A DNA stretch of 64,000 nucleotides from Frankia sp. QA3 (lineage in GTDB: Bacteria; Actinomycetota; Actinomycetes; Frankiales; Frankiaceae): positions 86,830-150,829 of the forward strand of contig NZ_CM001489.1 in assembly GCF_000262465.1 (NCBI RefSeq). The letters are read 5' to 3'. A model generated the notes under the pieces. The model saw nothing but the letters and a program-made list of their open reading frames with translations, was not told the DNA's origin and did no database searches. The first letter of the stretch is position 1, and each line of letters begins with the position of its first letter. This document shows, piece after piece, positions 1 to 8,776 of this stretch. The translations under genes and the position numbers were made by a program.

Positions 1-390
1 TGTGCGGGCACGAGTTGCGGAACCGTGGTGTCGACCTGCCGAACCATGGTCTGAACCTGAGGCATTGCCGTACCACCTTCGAGATTGGCCCCCCGGCATT
101 CCCTCCCGTCAGTGGTACGCCGCCGGAGCCGATCCCCCTCGCGCGATCCGCTCGACCACCGGTCGGGATTCCGGGTACTGAATGCCGCCCCGCCAGCTAC
201 CACACCTTTCCCTACCCCCGTACGGGGGTATTTCGGAATCGAGGACCTCCAGGAGGTCTAGTTTTGAGGTAGCGACCCGGGACGTCCTCGCCGTGCTGCA
301 CGTCCGGCCACGCGGCCATCTCGGCGCCGCCGTGCGATCACCGGGCTGCCGGGAGATCCACCATTGCGGGGGATCCTCGAAGGGAGCGTC
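1..390. other. Gene-free 5' flank of the MMPL exporter gene
   Basis: No convincing coding region is visible on either strand; the open frames here have no recognisable product and no ribosome site. The notable element is an 18-bp perfect palindrome at 213-230, listed separately. A purine-rich AAGGGAG stretch just before 391 serves as the ribosome site of the MMPL gene. The stretch is probably the promoter and leader region of that gene, though the window edge hides what lies upstream. Confidence 0.5.
213..230. promoter_or_regulatory. 18-bp perfect palindrome, CsoR-type operator candidate
   Basis: The sequence TACCCCCGTACGGGGGTA is its own reverse complement over all 18 bases. C-tract/G-tract dyads flanked by TA are the usual operator form of the CsoR/RcnR/FrmR family (copper, nickel, formaldehyde or persulfide sensors). 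It lies about 160 bp before the MMPL exporter start, so it could control that gene. No CsoR-family gene is in the window. The family assignment is inferred from motif shape only. Confidence 0.4.
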
Positions 391-3300
391 ATGCCGTCGT
401 TCGCCGATTCGGCGCAGCAACGCGAATCCCGAACTGATCGGGTGGCGTATGCCGCGCTGCCACGCGGACGCGATGAGGAAGACGAATGGGTGGGTCATCT
501 ACCTGCGGAAACAGGAACTGGTGGCGCCGGCCCACCGCGAGTGTCGCGCCGGGTCATGGCCTCCGTGGCCGCCATGGCCGGCGTTCCGGCACCTCCGCGT
601 TCCCTGTTCACGGTGGCGGCGGACGCGGCGGTGCTGCACCGTGGCCGGTTGCTCGCGGCGGCCTGCCTGCTCGTGGTGGTCCTGCTGCCATGGAACGCCG
701 GGATCTACCATCAGCTCGCCACCGGTGGCTTCTACGCGCCGGGGGACAAGTCGACCCAGGCCGAGCAGCTGCTCGACGCGGAGTTTCCCGACGCGCCCCC
801 GAACGTCGCCATCATGCTCACGTCGGATGCGGGGATCGACGGTCCGACGCCCCTACATCTCGGTCGTGAGCTCACCGGGCAGATGGCGGCAGAGGCCGGG
901 GTGACCTCGGTCCTGTCGTACTGGCCGAACGGCTCCGAGGCGGGTAATCCGCTGCTGCGTGCGAAGGACGGCCGCTCAGCGCTCATCGTGTTCCGGCTCA
1001 CCGGGTCCGAGGATCACATCCAGGATCGGCTCAACGCTCTGCACGAGCGGTACTCCCACGTGGGGCCGGGCGTGCAGGTCCGCTTCGGCGGCGCCCCCGC
1101 GGTCATGCGCGACGTGACCGAACGCAGCCGGGTCGACCTCGAGCGCGGAGAGATGACGGCGGCCCCGCTGGTTTTCCTCGTTCTGCTCTACGCCTTCGGG
1201 ACGGTGGCGGCCGCCCTTCTCCCAGTGCTGGTCGGCGTGGTGTCGGTGGTGACGAGCCTGGCGCTGTTGCGGCTGGCCGCGACGCTTACCGATGTCTCCG
1301 TCTTCTCGGTGAACCTGACCACCGCGCTGGGCTTCGGCCTCGCGGTTGACTACAGCCTGTTCATCCTCCGGCGGTTCCGGGAGGAGCAGGACCGTGGGCT
1401 GTTCCCGGGCGCGGCGCTGCGCCGGACGCTGGAGACGGCCGGGCGCACGGTGTTCTTCTCCGGGGTGACCGTCGCGCTGTCGCTGACCGCGGCGCTCGTC
1501 TTCCCGCTCTACTACCTGCGCTCGTTCGCCTTCGCCGGCATCATCGTCGTCGTGACCTCGGAGGTCGCGGCGCTGCTCGTGCTACCCGCGGCCCTGATGG
1601 TCCTGGGGGACCGCCTCGATCGTGGGGACATCCGGGCGGCGTTGTCCCGGCGGCGAGGTGCCGGTGGTCGCCGGCCTGTCGGCACCCGCCGCGCGGGTGG
1701 ACATCGCTCGCGTGAGGTCTCCGCCGCCGGGCGCGGCTGGACGGCGCTGGCCCGCCGGGTCATGCGCCGGCCGCTGCTGTACGGCGGGGCGGCCGTCGCC
1801 GTCCTGCTGATCTGCGCCGCGCCGCTGCGCCATCTCAACCTGGCGCTGGCCGACGACACGGTGCTGCCGGCCACCGCGGAATCCCACATCGTCAACGACG
1901 CGATGCGCGATGACTTCATCGTCTGCCTGCCCTGCCAGATTCCCATCGTCGTGCCGGGGGTGGACGCGCGCGACCCGGTCAACGCCGCCAGACTGACCGA
2001 TTACGCGACTCGACTGTCCGCGCTTCCGGGTATTGCCCGCATCGACACCGTGACTGGCAGCTTCATGCAGGGAAAACGGGTCGGTGAGGTGCCGAAGGCG
2101 CCGACGGGATACGTCGGCATCCACGGCGGTGCCTGGCTGTCAGTGTGGCAGGGCGACACCTCTCCGGTGTCCCAGGAGGCGAAAGACCTGGTCCGGGAGC
2201 TGAAGGCGACCCCGGCACCGTTCGATGTCCTCATGGGTGGTCTCGCCCCGCATTTCCTGGACACCTCGCGCACCATCCTGCGTAGCCTTCCATACGCCTT
2301 CGCGGTTGTGATGGCCGCCACCTTCATCCTGTTGTTCCTGTTCACCGGCAGCGTGTTGCTTCCCCTCAAAGCGATGTTCCTGAACACGCTCAACCTCGCC
2401 GCGACGATCGGTCTGCTCGCCTTCGTCTTCCAGGAGGGTCACCTCCGCGGCCTGGTGGGCGACTTCCAGGTCTCGGGAACGCTCGAGATGACGAGTCCGG
2501 TGCTGATGTTCTTCATCGCGTTCGGGCTGAGCATGGACTACGAGATCTTCCTGCTCGCCCGCATCCGCGAGGAATACCAGCGCACCGGCGACAACAAGGA
2601 ATCCGTGGCCATCGGTCTGGGAATGACCGGTCCGCTGATCACCAGCGTGGCGCTTGCCCTCGTGGTGGTCATGGTCGCCTTGTCCACCTCTCACATCAGC
2701 ATGATCAAACTCGTTGGGGTGGGTCTGACCGTTGCGATCACGCTCGACGTCACCGTCGTGCGGGCGATCCTCGTGCCGGCGTTCATGGCCCTCGCCGGCA
2801 CGTACAACTGGTGGGCCCCGGCGCCGCTGCGACGCCTGCACGACCGCTTCGGCCTGCGCGAGGACTCCGGCGAGATGGCTGTCGGGGTGGGTCCGGGCGG
2901 CGGCTCGCGTGCGGTGCCGGGGCAGCACGGGTTGGCCGAGGTGAACGGTGTGGCTGCGCCGGCCGGCCGCGGGGGCGGGTACGGGGCGTTGGCCTACGGT
3001 CTGCCCGGCCCGGGCTCACCGGGGCTGACGCATCCCGGCGCGGGGCCGGGGGTCGGGGCGCAACTGTCCGTCGGCATGACCGATCGGCCGAACGATGTCG
3101 CCGGTCCCGAGGACGACGACCGTCGGCTGCCGGCGGTGCCGTCGTATGCGGCGTACGTGACCAACGGCAACCCGGCCGCGGGCGGACAGCCCGACCCGGG
3201 GGTCCGGATGACCACGAAGATCACCTATCAGCGGGGGCGAGCCGAGGCCGCCCGGTGGGAGAGACCCGGGACCGCGCAGGCTCCGACCTGGCATTACTTC

Positions 3301-3423
3301 CTGCGTAACCGGTGGCGGGCCGACGGCTCCGCCCCGCCGGTCGTGACCGGGACACGTGGGTTCGTCATCGATGGCATCCAGGTGGACGACCCCACGGTCC
3401 TCGACGCCGACGCGCACCGGTGA
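391..3423 (+). CDS. MMPL/RND family transporter
   Basis: The gene encodes a large inner-membrane exporter of the MMPL branch of the RND superfamily; in actinomycetes these move lipids or small amphiphiles using the proton gradient. The ATG at 391 has an AAGGGAG site upstream and gives 1010 residues; an upstream TTG at 364 is less likely. An Arg-rich N-terminal segment precedes TM1 (about residues 86-106). Two MMPL halves follow, each with the conserved segment containing G-x-x-x-D-Y (GFGLAVDYSLF near residue 315, GLSMDYEIFLL near 712), separated by extracellular loops. From about residue 825 a roughly 185-residue Gly/Pro/Ala-rich tail follows with no recognisable domain. A CsoR-like palindrome lies upstream. 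The substrate is unknown; no lipid synthesis genes are adjacent. Confidence 0.9.
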   Translation: MPSFADSAQQRESRTDRVAYAALPRGRDEEDEWVGHLPAETGTGGAGPPRVSRRVMASVAAMAGVPAPPRSLFTVAADAAVLHRGRLLAAACLLVVVLLPWNAGIYHQLATGGFYAPGDKSTQAEQLLDAEFPDAPPNVAIMLTSDAGIDGPTPLHLGRELTGQMAAEAGVTSVLSYWPNGSEAGNPLLRAKDGRSALIVFRLTGSEDHIQDRLNALHERYSHVGPGVQVRFGGAPAVMRDVTERSRVDLERGEMTAAPLVFLVLLYAFGTVAAALLPVLVGVVSVVTSLALLRLAATLTDVSVFSVNLTTALGFGLAVDYSLFILRRFREEQDRGLFPGAALRRTLETAGRTVFFSGVTVALSLTAALVFPLYYLRSFAFAGIIVVVTSEVAALLVLPAALMVLGDRLDRGDIRAALSRRRGAGGRRPVGTRRAGGHRSREVSAAGRGWTALARRVMRRPLLYGGAAVAVLLICAAPLRHLNLALADDTVLPATAESHIVNDAMRDDFIVCLPCQIPIVVPGVDARDPVNAARLTDYATRLSALPGIARIDTVTGSFMQGKRVGEVPKAPTGYVGIHGGAWLSVWQGDTSPVSQEAKDLVRELKATPAPFDVLMGGLAPHFLDTSRTILRSLPYAFAVVMAATFILLFLFTGSVLLPLKAMFLNTLNLAATIGLLAFVFQEGHLRGLVGDFQVSGTLEMTSPVLMFFIAFGLSMDYEIFLLARIREEYQRTGDNKESVAIGLGMTGPLITSVALALVVVMVALSTSHISMIKLVGVGLTVAITLDVTVVRAILVPAFMALAGTYNWWAPAPLRRLHDRFGLREDSGEMAVGVGPGGGSRAVPGQHGLAEVNGVAAPAGRGGGYGALAYGLPGPGSPGLTHPGAGPGVGAQLSVGMTDRPNDVAGPEDDDRRLPAVPSYAAYVTNGNPAAGGQPDPGVRMTTKITYQRGRAEAARWERPGTAQAPTWHYFLRNRWRADGSAPPVVTGTRGFVIDGIQVDDPTVLDADAHR

Positions 3424-3572
3424 CGCGCGGGTAGACCGCCCGGGGCCTCGCGATCCCCGCCGGGCCGGGCTGCGCGGTGGGCGTGTTTCCCCGGCCGCCC
3501 CGTCCCGCCTGGCCCCGGCCCGGCCGCACCTGATCCGCACTGGCCCGGCCGGGCTGGCCTCGTGGTCCGGCG

Positions 3573-4025
3573 TTACCGGCTGGACCCGCGAGCCTGCGCC
3601 GTCTGGCGACGGTTGGCCTTCTGCACCGCGCCGACGAGTTCGCTCTTCGACATCTTCGACCGGCCTGGGATGTCCAGCTCGCGGGCGATCGCGCGTAGGT
3701 GCGCGATGGATGCGTTCGCGTCCACACCCTCCGCCGTCGGCCCGCCGGCCAGGGAGTCGGGCGGCCCCTTGGCGGCGTGCGCGTCCGAGGGCCCCGGCCG
3801 CGCCTTCGGCTCCCAGTGGTCGCCGACCTTCTCGTGGGTGTGCTTGAGGGCGGCGAAGGCCGCACGATGGGCGCGCTGGCCCTCGCCATACGTCCCGACC
3901 GCGGAGTCGTGGGTCTTCTTCCAGGTCCGCACGGCCTTGTCATCCGAGCGGGCGATCGTCGACGGCACCTCGGCGCGCATCCGGTCGGCCTGCGCTTTGC
4001 GGTTCTCCCGCTTCCTTACGGCCAT
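3573..4025 (-). CDS. ChaB-family protein with C-terminal Rho-N/SAP-like domain
   Basis: This small basic protein (150 residues) starts at the ATG at 4025, preceded by GGGAGGGGAG; the frame stays open further upstream but only this start has a ribosome site. The first half (about residues 10-85, including W..THDSAV..YGEG.RAHR.AF..LKH) matches the ChaB helical fold. The last 45 residues (HLRAIARELDIPGRSKMSKSELVGAV) look like a Rho N-terminal/SAP-type nucleic-acid-binding helix-turn-helix. Actinobacterial proteins of this layout are abundant but poorly understood. The gene converges on the MMPL gene and is divergent from the amidase gene. Confidence 0.75.
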   Translation of the reverse strand: MAVRKRENRKAQADRMRAEVPSTIARSDDKAVRTWKKTHDSAVGTYGEGQRAHRAAFAALKHTHEKVGDHWEPKARPGPSDAHAAKGPPDSLAGGPTAEGVDANASIAHLRAIARELDIPGRSKMSKSELVGAVQKANRRQTAQARGSSR

Positions 4026-4307
4026 GGCACTCCCCTCCCGAAGGGTTTTGCCGATGGGGACGGCCTTCCCGCGGCGCACCGACTCAATGACCCGAATCCG
4101 GGGGACTTTTCGGTCCCCGGCGCTGGCCCGCGCCGCCGAACAGGTCGCATCCACGCCCGGCCAGATCTGGGCCTCCCGGCATCCCGGCCGGGGTAATCCC
4201 GCAGACCACGTGGCCTGGCTCGGACCGGCCGGCGCTTCGATACGCAGGGTGATGCTCTGATTGCCGTAGCGTGCCCGCTGACCCGACCACGTGAACCGGA
4301 GGACGCC

Positions 4308-5732
4308 ATGCCCGCCGCTGATCCGCCCCGCCGCTTCCTCTACCCGGCTCCGCTCTCCCGGCGCAGGGTCCTCGGCCTTGCCGGTGCCGGAGTCGGGGGC
4401 TGGGCGGCGATGGGATTCGCCGCCCAGCCGGTAGCGGCGAGCTCCGTCGGCGGGCTGGCCGCGGCGCCCGCCGCGGGTCCGATGGGCCCGGCGCATACCC
4501 GGGTGGTGTTCATCCCGCGGACGCTGAGCGCCACGTCGAGGGGAACGGGTCCGGCTACCGCCGCCTTTCGCATCGGCTATGTGGCCGTCCGCTGGAGCGG
4601 TCCCGGTGGCGGCTCAGGCTCGGGTCTGGCAGTCGGGCCCGACAGCGGGGGTGCCGCGATCCGCCTGCGGCGGGCGAACGGCGAATACGGCGCGTGGAGC
4701 CCACTGGCCGTCGGTTGCCCCGCCGAGCGGGACGACCGGACGTCCGGCGCCCCATCCGCGCATGCGGTCCTGATGGGAGCCCGGACTGCCACCGGTTACG
4801 AGCTCCGGGTACCACCGGGCGCCTCCGGGGTCGCCGTCACGGCGCTGAACACGACGTCCGGGCCGCGCCGGCGACTGACCGTCCCGGCCGTGACGGCACA
4901 GGCCGCCCTTGCCGCCATGGCCGGACTGTCCGCCGCGGCCGCGGCGCCGAGGAGTCCGGCACGGGCTCGAGCGGTGCCACGGTCACGACGCGCCTCCCTC
5001 GCCGCCGCGGCAGCAGAATCTGCCCCGGCGGCCGGGCCCCTGCCGGCAGCTCAGACCGTCCCGGCGCCCGCATCCACGACTCCAACCACGCCCACCGGGT
5101 CCGCGCCGTCGGCCCTCGGCCTGCTTTACCTGCCCCGGGCGGCCTGGGGCGCTGATGAGTCGCTGCGGCTCGACCCCGCCACCGGTCAGCCCTGGCGGAC
5201 GACCTACCATCCAGGACAGGTGATCACCGTGCACCACACCGTGACGCCGAACGACGATCCGGACCCCGCCGCGACCGTGCGGGCGATCTACCACTTCCAC
5301 ACGGTGGAGCGCGGCTGGGCGGACATCGGCTACCACTTCCTCATCGACGAGGCGGGCACCCTCTATGAGGGACGTTGGTCCGGGACCGACAGCGTCCCCG
5401 GCCACCGTCCGGACGGCCAGGTGGTCACCGGCGCGCACGTCGGCGGATTCAACGCCGGCAACGTCGGTGTCGCGCTGCTCGGCGACCACCGGACCCGGGC
5501 CCCGACGGCCGCCGCGCGCCGCTCGCTCGTGCTGGTGTTGCAGGCGCTCTCCGGTGCCCACCGCCTGAACCCCGTCGGCAGCATCGACTACGTCAATCCG
5601 GTCAGCGGCGCCCAACGCCGGGTGTCGGCGATCAGCGGACATCGCGACTGGATGGCCACCGAATGCCCTGGGGCGGCCCTGTACACGGCGCTGGACACCG
5701 TTCGCCTGGAGGTGGCCCAAGCGCTCCTGTGA
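4308..5732 (+). CDS. Tat-exported N-acetylmuramoyl-L-alanine amidase, PGRP type
   Basis: This secreted cell-wall hydrolase cleaves the bond between muramic acid and the stem peptide. The ATG at 4308 follows ACCGGAGGACGCC. The 474-residue product begins with a twin-arginine signal (SRRRVLGLAGAG, about residues 18-40). A long Ala/Pro-rich region follows with a beta-rich segment near residues 65-200. The amidase_2/PGRP domain occupies about residues 265-470. The likely zinc ligands are visible: His in ITVHHTV (about 308), His in SGHRDW (about 444) and Cys in ECPG (about 451). An inverted repeat downstream (5766-5799) can end transcription from both sides, since the next gene converges. Confidence 0.88.
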   Translation: MPAADPPRRFLYPAPLSRRRVLGLAGAGVGGWAAMGFAAQPVAASSVGGLAAAPAAGPMGPAHTRVVFIPRTLSATSRGTGPATAAFRIGYVAVRWSGPGGGSGSGLAVGPDSGGAAIRLRRANGEYGAWSPLAVGCPAERDDRTSGAPSAHAVLMGARTATGYELRVPPGASGVAVTALNTTSGPRRRLTVPAVTAQAALAAMAGLSAAAAAPRSPARARAVPRSRRASLAAAAAESAPAAGPLPAAQTVPAPASTTPTTPTGSAPSALGLLYLPRAAWGADESLRLDPATGQPWRTTYHPGQVITVHHTVTPNDDPDPAATVRAIYHFHTVERGWADIGYHFLIDEAGTLYEGRWSGTDSVPGHRPDGQVVTGAHVGGFNAGNVGVALLGDHRTRAPTAAARRSLVLVLQALSGAHRLNPVGSIDYVNPVSGAQRRVSAISGHRDWMATECPGAALYTALDTVRLEVAQALL

Positions 5733-5765
5733 GCCGACCGGGTCCGGCGCCGCGAGTCGAGAGCA

Positions 5766-5799
5766 GGCCGCCCGGCCGGTGGGGAGGGGGCGGGCGGCC
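5766..5799. terminator. GC-rich hairpin between convergent genes
   Basis: Arms GGCCGCCCG (5766-5774) and CGGGCGGCC (5791-5799) pair perfectly around a 16-base G-rich loop. It sits between the convergent amidase and methyltransferase genes. There is no U-tract, as is usual for actinomycete hairpins, so the role as a bidirectional terminator is inferred. Confidence 0.45.
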
Positions 5800-5810
5800 C
5801 GGTCGAAGGG

Positions 5811-6500
5811 TCAGGCACGCCAGCCGGCGTAGACGGCGAACCGGCCGTTCTTGACGACGCAGTCGACCGGGTCGAAGCGGGCCTCGGCCAGCCAGGTGAG
5901 CTGGTCGGCGAGCGGGGCGCAGCGGTCGAAGGCCATCCGGCCCAGGGCGCCCTGCCATTCGGCGTCGTCCGAGCCTGCCGCGCGCGCATGCCGCTCGTGC
6001 ATGTCCTCGTACTGCCGGGTGAGCGCCGGGGTCGGCCCGTCGACCTGCTCCAGGTTCACGAAGAGCCCGCCCGGACGCAGCGCGGAGTGCACCCGGGCGA
6101 ACAGGTCCCGCTTGCCGGGATCGTCGAGGTGATGGATGGCGAGCGCGGAGACGACGGCGTCGTAGGGCCCAGGCGGCAGCGCGGAGGAGAGGTCCGCGAC
6201 GGTGACGGCCTCGACGTGTTCCGCGGACAGCCGGGCTCGCGCCTTTGCGAGCATGGGCGCGGCGCCGTCGAACAGGTGCAGCCGGACTCCGGGCACCGCG
6301 GCGGCCACGGCGGCGGCCAGCAGTCCGGTTCCCGCGCCGAGGTCGAGCACCCTGGGCCGGGTCCCGCCGAGCCGGGCCACCAGTTCGCCGACCGATCCGT
6401 ACAGCAGGTCGAACGAGGGGACGAGGCGGCGGCGCTCCGCGTCGTAGGTGGCAGGATCCCAGATAGGTGTCTCAGAATATGAGATTGCTGTCTCACTCAT
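5811..6500 (-). CDS. Class I SAM-dependent methyltransferase
   Basis: The 229-residue protein has the Rossmann-fold methyltransferase signature VLDLGAGTGLLAAA (about residues 51-64), an acidic residue at the end of strand 2 (LFDGAAPML), and the motif post-II/III pattern DAVVSALAIHHLDDP followed by LRPGGLFVNLEQ. The N-terminus (ETPIWDPATYDAERRRLVPSFDLLYG) resembles trans-aconitate-like or Tam/UbiE-like small-molecule methyltransferases. The substrate cannot be read from the sequence. It stands alone and converges on the amidase gene. Confidence 0.82.
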   Translation of the reverse strand: MSETAISYSETPIWDPATYDAERRRLVPSFDLLYGSVGELVARLGGTRPRVLDLGAGTGLLAAAVAAAVPGVRLHLFDGAAPMLAKARARLSAEHVEAVTVADLSSALPPGPYDAVVSALAIHHLDDPGKRDLFARVHSALRPGGLFVNLEQVDGPTPALTRQYEDMHERHARAAGSDDAEWQGALGRMAFDRCAPLADQLTWLAEARFDPVDCVVKNGRFAVYAGWRA

Positions 6501-6614
6501 TGGGTCAGGGTACGGCCTGGCTCGCCTCGCCCGCAGCCGATCCGCCGCAGCCGCGGTACGTGCCCCCCGCCGGCCCTGGCGCCGACGCCGGCGGGGGCGA
6601 GTGCTACCCGGTGC

Positions 6615-7547
6615 TCAGAACACGAGGCTGAGGCCCGTTCGCCGGCCGCTCTTGGCCAGCCGGGCGTACGCGCTGGCTCCCTCGGCGGCGGAGTAGGTCT
6701 CCACCTCACGGACCGCCAGCTCGCCTCGCGCGATCGCGTCCATGATCGTGGCGAGCGTCCGGCCGTCCCCGTGGACGTTCAGCGAATGGGTCGCCACCCC
6801 GGGCCGCGGCGACGGAGTCGAGTGCGGGGTGAGACCGACGAAGGTGCCGCCGGGCCGGACCAGGTCAATGATCGACTCGCCGAGCAGAGCGGCATCGACG
6901 ACGCCGTCCACCCCGTCGGGGAGTGCCGCGCGCAGTGCAGCGGCTGGTTCGTCGTTGCGGGCGACGAAGATCTCCGCGCCCAGCCGACGGACCGTCTGCT
7001 CGTCCTCGGGCCCGGCGAGCGCCACGACTCGCACTCCGGTACCGGCGGCGAACTGGACGGCGAAGGCGCCCACGGCCCCGGCCGCCCCGGTGACGAGGAC
7101 GGTGGCACCCGCCGCCTGGTGCAGCTCCGTCACCGCCTGATGCGCCGTGAGCGCGTTGAGCGGAACGGTCGCCGCGAGCGCGGGAGCCACCGCGTCCGGG
7201 CGCGCGGCGAGCAGGTCGGCGGGCAGCACGACCTGCTCGGCGTGGGTCCCGCCTGGCGCCCCGACCCAGTCGATCAGGGCCACGACCGCCGTGCCGACCG
7301 GCCATCCCGTGACTCCCGCACCGAGCGCCTCGACCACACCCGCGAGCTCCCACCCGGCCACCACCTGCGGCAGCTGCTGGGTGGACATCGCGGCGAAACC
7401 GCCGGAGCGGATGAAGGGGTCGACCGGGTTCACCCCCGCGGCCTCGACCCGGACCCGGACCTCCCCGGGACCCGGTTCCGGCGTCGGAAGCTCCGTCAGG
7501 GTCAGCGGGCTGGTCTCGCCGTAGGCGGGGATCGTGAGCGCTCGCAT
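6615..7547 (-). CDS. Zinc-less NADP-dependent quinone oxidoreductase (MDR family)
   Basis: This is a medium-chain dehydrogenase/reductase of the quinone oxidoreductase type, 310 residues, starting at the ATG at 7547 (MRALTIPAYG) behind a GGAGG site. The open frame continues far upstream, but that extension is a shadow of the carbonic anhydrase region. The GroES-like half has the usual EVRVRVEAAGVNPVD segment; the Rossmann half has VTGAAGAVGAFAVQFA (nucleotide-binding AxGxVG). The zinc-ligand cysteines of alcohol dehydrogenases are absent. It is divergent from an HxlR regulator, a common pairing in which the regulator senses quinones, aldehydes or oxidants and induces the reductase. Confidence 0.88.
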   Translation of the reverse strand: MRALTIPAYGETSPLTLTELPTPEPGPGEVRVRVEAAGVNPVDPFIRSGGFAAMSTQQLPQVVAGWELAGVVEALGAGVTGWPVGTAVVALIDWVGAPGGTHAEQVVLPADLLAARPDAVAPALAATVPLNALTAHQAVTELHQAAGATVLVTGAAGAVGAFAVQFAAGTGVRVVALAGPEDEQTVRRLGAEIFVARNDEPAAALRAALPDGVDGVVDAALLGESIIDLVRPGGTFVGLTPHSTPSPRPGVATHSLNVHGDGRTLATIMDAIARGELAVREVETYSAAEGASAYARLAKSGRRTGLSLVF

Positions 7548-7610
7548 CGGATGTCCTCCGGTTCGGTGCCGCGGCGGGTGCCGCGGCGGTGGTCCGAACG
7601 CTACGGGCGT

Positions 7611-7647
7611 GAGTACCCTTGAGGTAGTAGTTACCTGAGAGTGCCCT
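7611..7647. promoter_or_regulatory. Probable HxlR operator region in the divergent promoter
   Basis: The 120-bp gap between the two divergent genes contains an inverted repeat AGGTA-GTAGT-TACCT at 7622-7636. It is bracketed by near-identical direct repeats GAGTACCCT (7611-7619) and GAGTGCCCT (7639-7647), 28 bp apart. HxlR-family dimers usually bind short dyads between themselves and their target gene, so this is the likely binding site. The position is direct observation; the protein-DNA link is inference. Confidence 0.5.
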
Positions 7648-7667
7648 AGTTCCCTGGAGGAGTCCTG

Positions 7668-8108
7668 ATGGCTACCCGGACGGCCGCGCAGCGGCGGGCC
7701 GAGGCGAAAGTGGCCTACGACGCCTTCATGGCGGCCTGCCCGTCCCGCAAGGTGTTCGAGATGCTCAGCGACAAGTGGGTCGGCCTGGTCCTGGCCGCGG
7801 TCTCGGCGGGACCGCGCCGCTACGGCGAGCTGAAGACGGAGATCGCCGGAGTCAGCCCGAAGATGCTCACCCAGACCCTGCGGACGTTGGAGCGCAGCGG
7901 GCTGGTCGACCGGACGGTCACCGCGTCGGTTCCCGTCCGCGTCGACTACGAGCTGACGGCACTCGGCCGTGATCTCTATCCCCTGATCACACCCCTCAAA
8001 GCCTGGGCCGAGAGCAACGTGGACGCGATCCGCGCGGCAGAGCAGGCGTACGACATCCGCACCGCGGCGCGGGAGCCGACGGCGGTGACGGCCGGGTCGG
8101 CGGCGTAG
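7668..8108 (+). CDS. HxlR-family transcriptional regulator
   Basis: This 146-residue winged-helix regulator has the HxlR hallmarks: an early Cys in CPSRKVFEMLSDKW (residue about 24), the recognition-helix segment RRYGELKTEIAGVSPKMLTQTLRTLERSGLVDR, and the wing VPVRVDYELTALGRDL. The start ATG at 7668 has CTGGAGGAG upstream. The conserved N-terminal Cys is the redox or electrophile-sensing residue in the family. Its divergent neighbour, the quinone oxidoreductase, is the likely target. Confidence 0.9.
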   Translation: MATRTAAQRRAEAKVAYDAFMAACPSRKVFEMLSDKWVGLVLAAVSAGPRRYGELKTEIAGVSPKMLTQTLRTLERSGLVDRTVTASVPVRVDYELTALGRDLYPLITPLKAWAESNVDAIRAAEQAYDIRTAAREPTAVTAGSAA

Positions 8109-8284
8109 GCGGCGGGGCTTCTCGCACGATGCCAGCCCTGGGGAGAGGGGGTCCAGGACGCGCCGGGTGGGCGGCGTGACTACCGTGAGGTGTGCCGGGT
8201 CGGTCGTGTGTCGGGCTGGCGGCGCGCCGCCCGGGCGGCGGGTTCGCCCCGCGCGGCCGGGCGGCGGCCCTGGTACCGGTGCGC

Positions 8285-8776
8285 TCAGCGCACCTCGGCG
8301 AGGGTGCCCTTCTCGACCGAGTAGACGAACCCGCGGACCGAGTCCTTGTGCGGGATGAAGGGGCTGGCCGTGATCCGGGCGATCGACTGCCGGATGTCGT
8401 CCTCCAGATTCGTGAACGTCTCGACGGCCCACGGCGGCCGGATCCCCGTCTCGCTGGCGATCTGTGCCTTGAACGCCTCGTCGGTGAACGTGAGCATGCC
8501 GCAGTCGGTGTGGTGAATGAGGATGATCTCCTGGGTCCCCAGCAGCCGCTGGCTGATGGCGAGCGACCGGATCTCGTCGTCGGTCACCGCCCCGCCCGCG
8601 TTGCGGATGACGTGCGCGTCGCCCTCGGTCAGGCCCAGCAGGCCGTAGACGTTCAGTCGGGCGTCCATGCAGGCCACGACCGCGACCCTCAGCTTCGGGG
8701 GCAGCGGCAGGTCTCCGGCGGTGAAGTCGTGGGCGTACCGGGTGGCGTTGCCGAGTAGGTCGTCGGTGACGGTCAT
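8285..8776 (-). CDS. Beta-class carbonic anhydrase
   Basis: It catalyses CO2 hydration to bicarbonate. The 163-residue product matches the length of short actinobacterial beta-carbonic anhydrases. Zinc ligands and catalytic dyad are visible: Cys36-x-Asp38-x-Arg40 in CMDAR, and His89-x-x-Cys92 in IHHTDCGM. The ATG at 8776 (MTVTDDLLGNATRYA) follows GGAGCAACGAG. The frame stays open another 500 bp upstream, but that part is low-complexity and unsupported. It converges on the HxlR gene. Confidence 0.92.
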   Translation of the reverse strand: MTVTDDLLGNATRYAHDFTAGDLPLPPKLRVAVVACMDARLNVYGLLGLTEGDAHVIRNAGGAVTDDEIRSLAISQRLLGTQEIILIHHTDCGMLTFTDEAFKAQIASETGIRPPWAVETFTNLEDDIRQSIARITASPFIPHKDSVRGFVYSVEKGTLAEVR

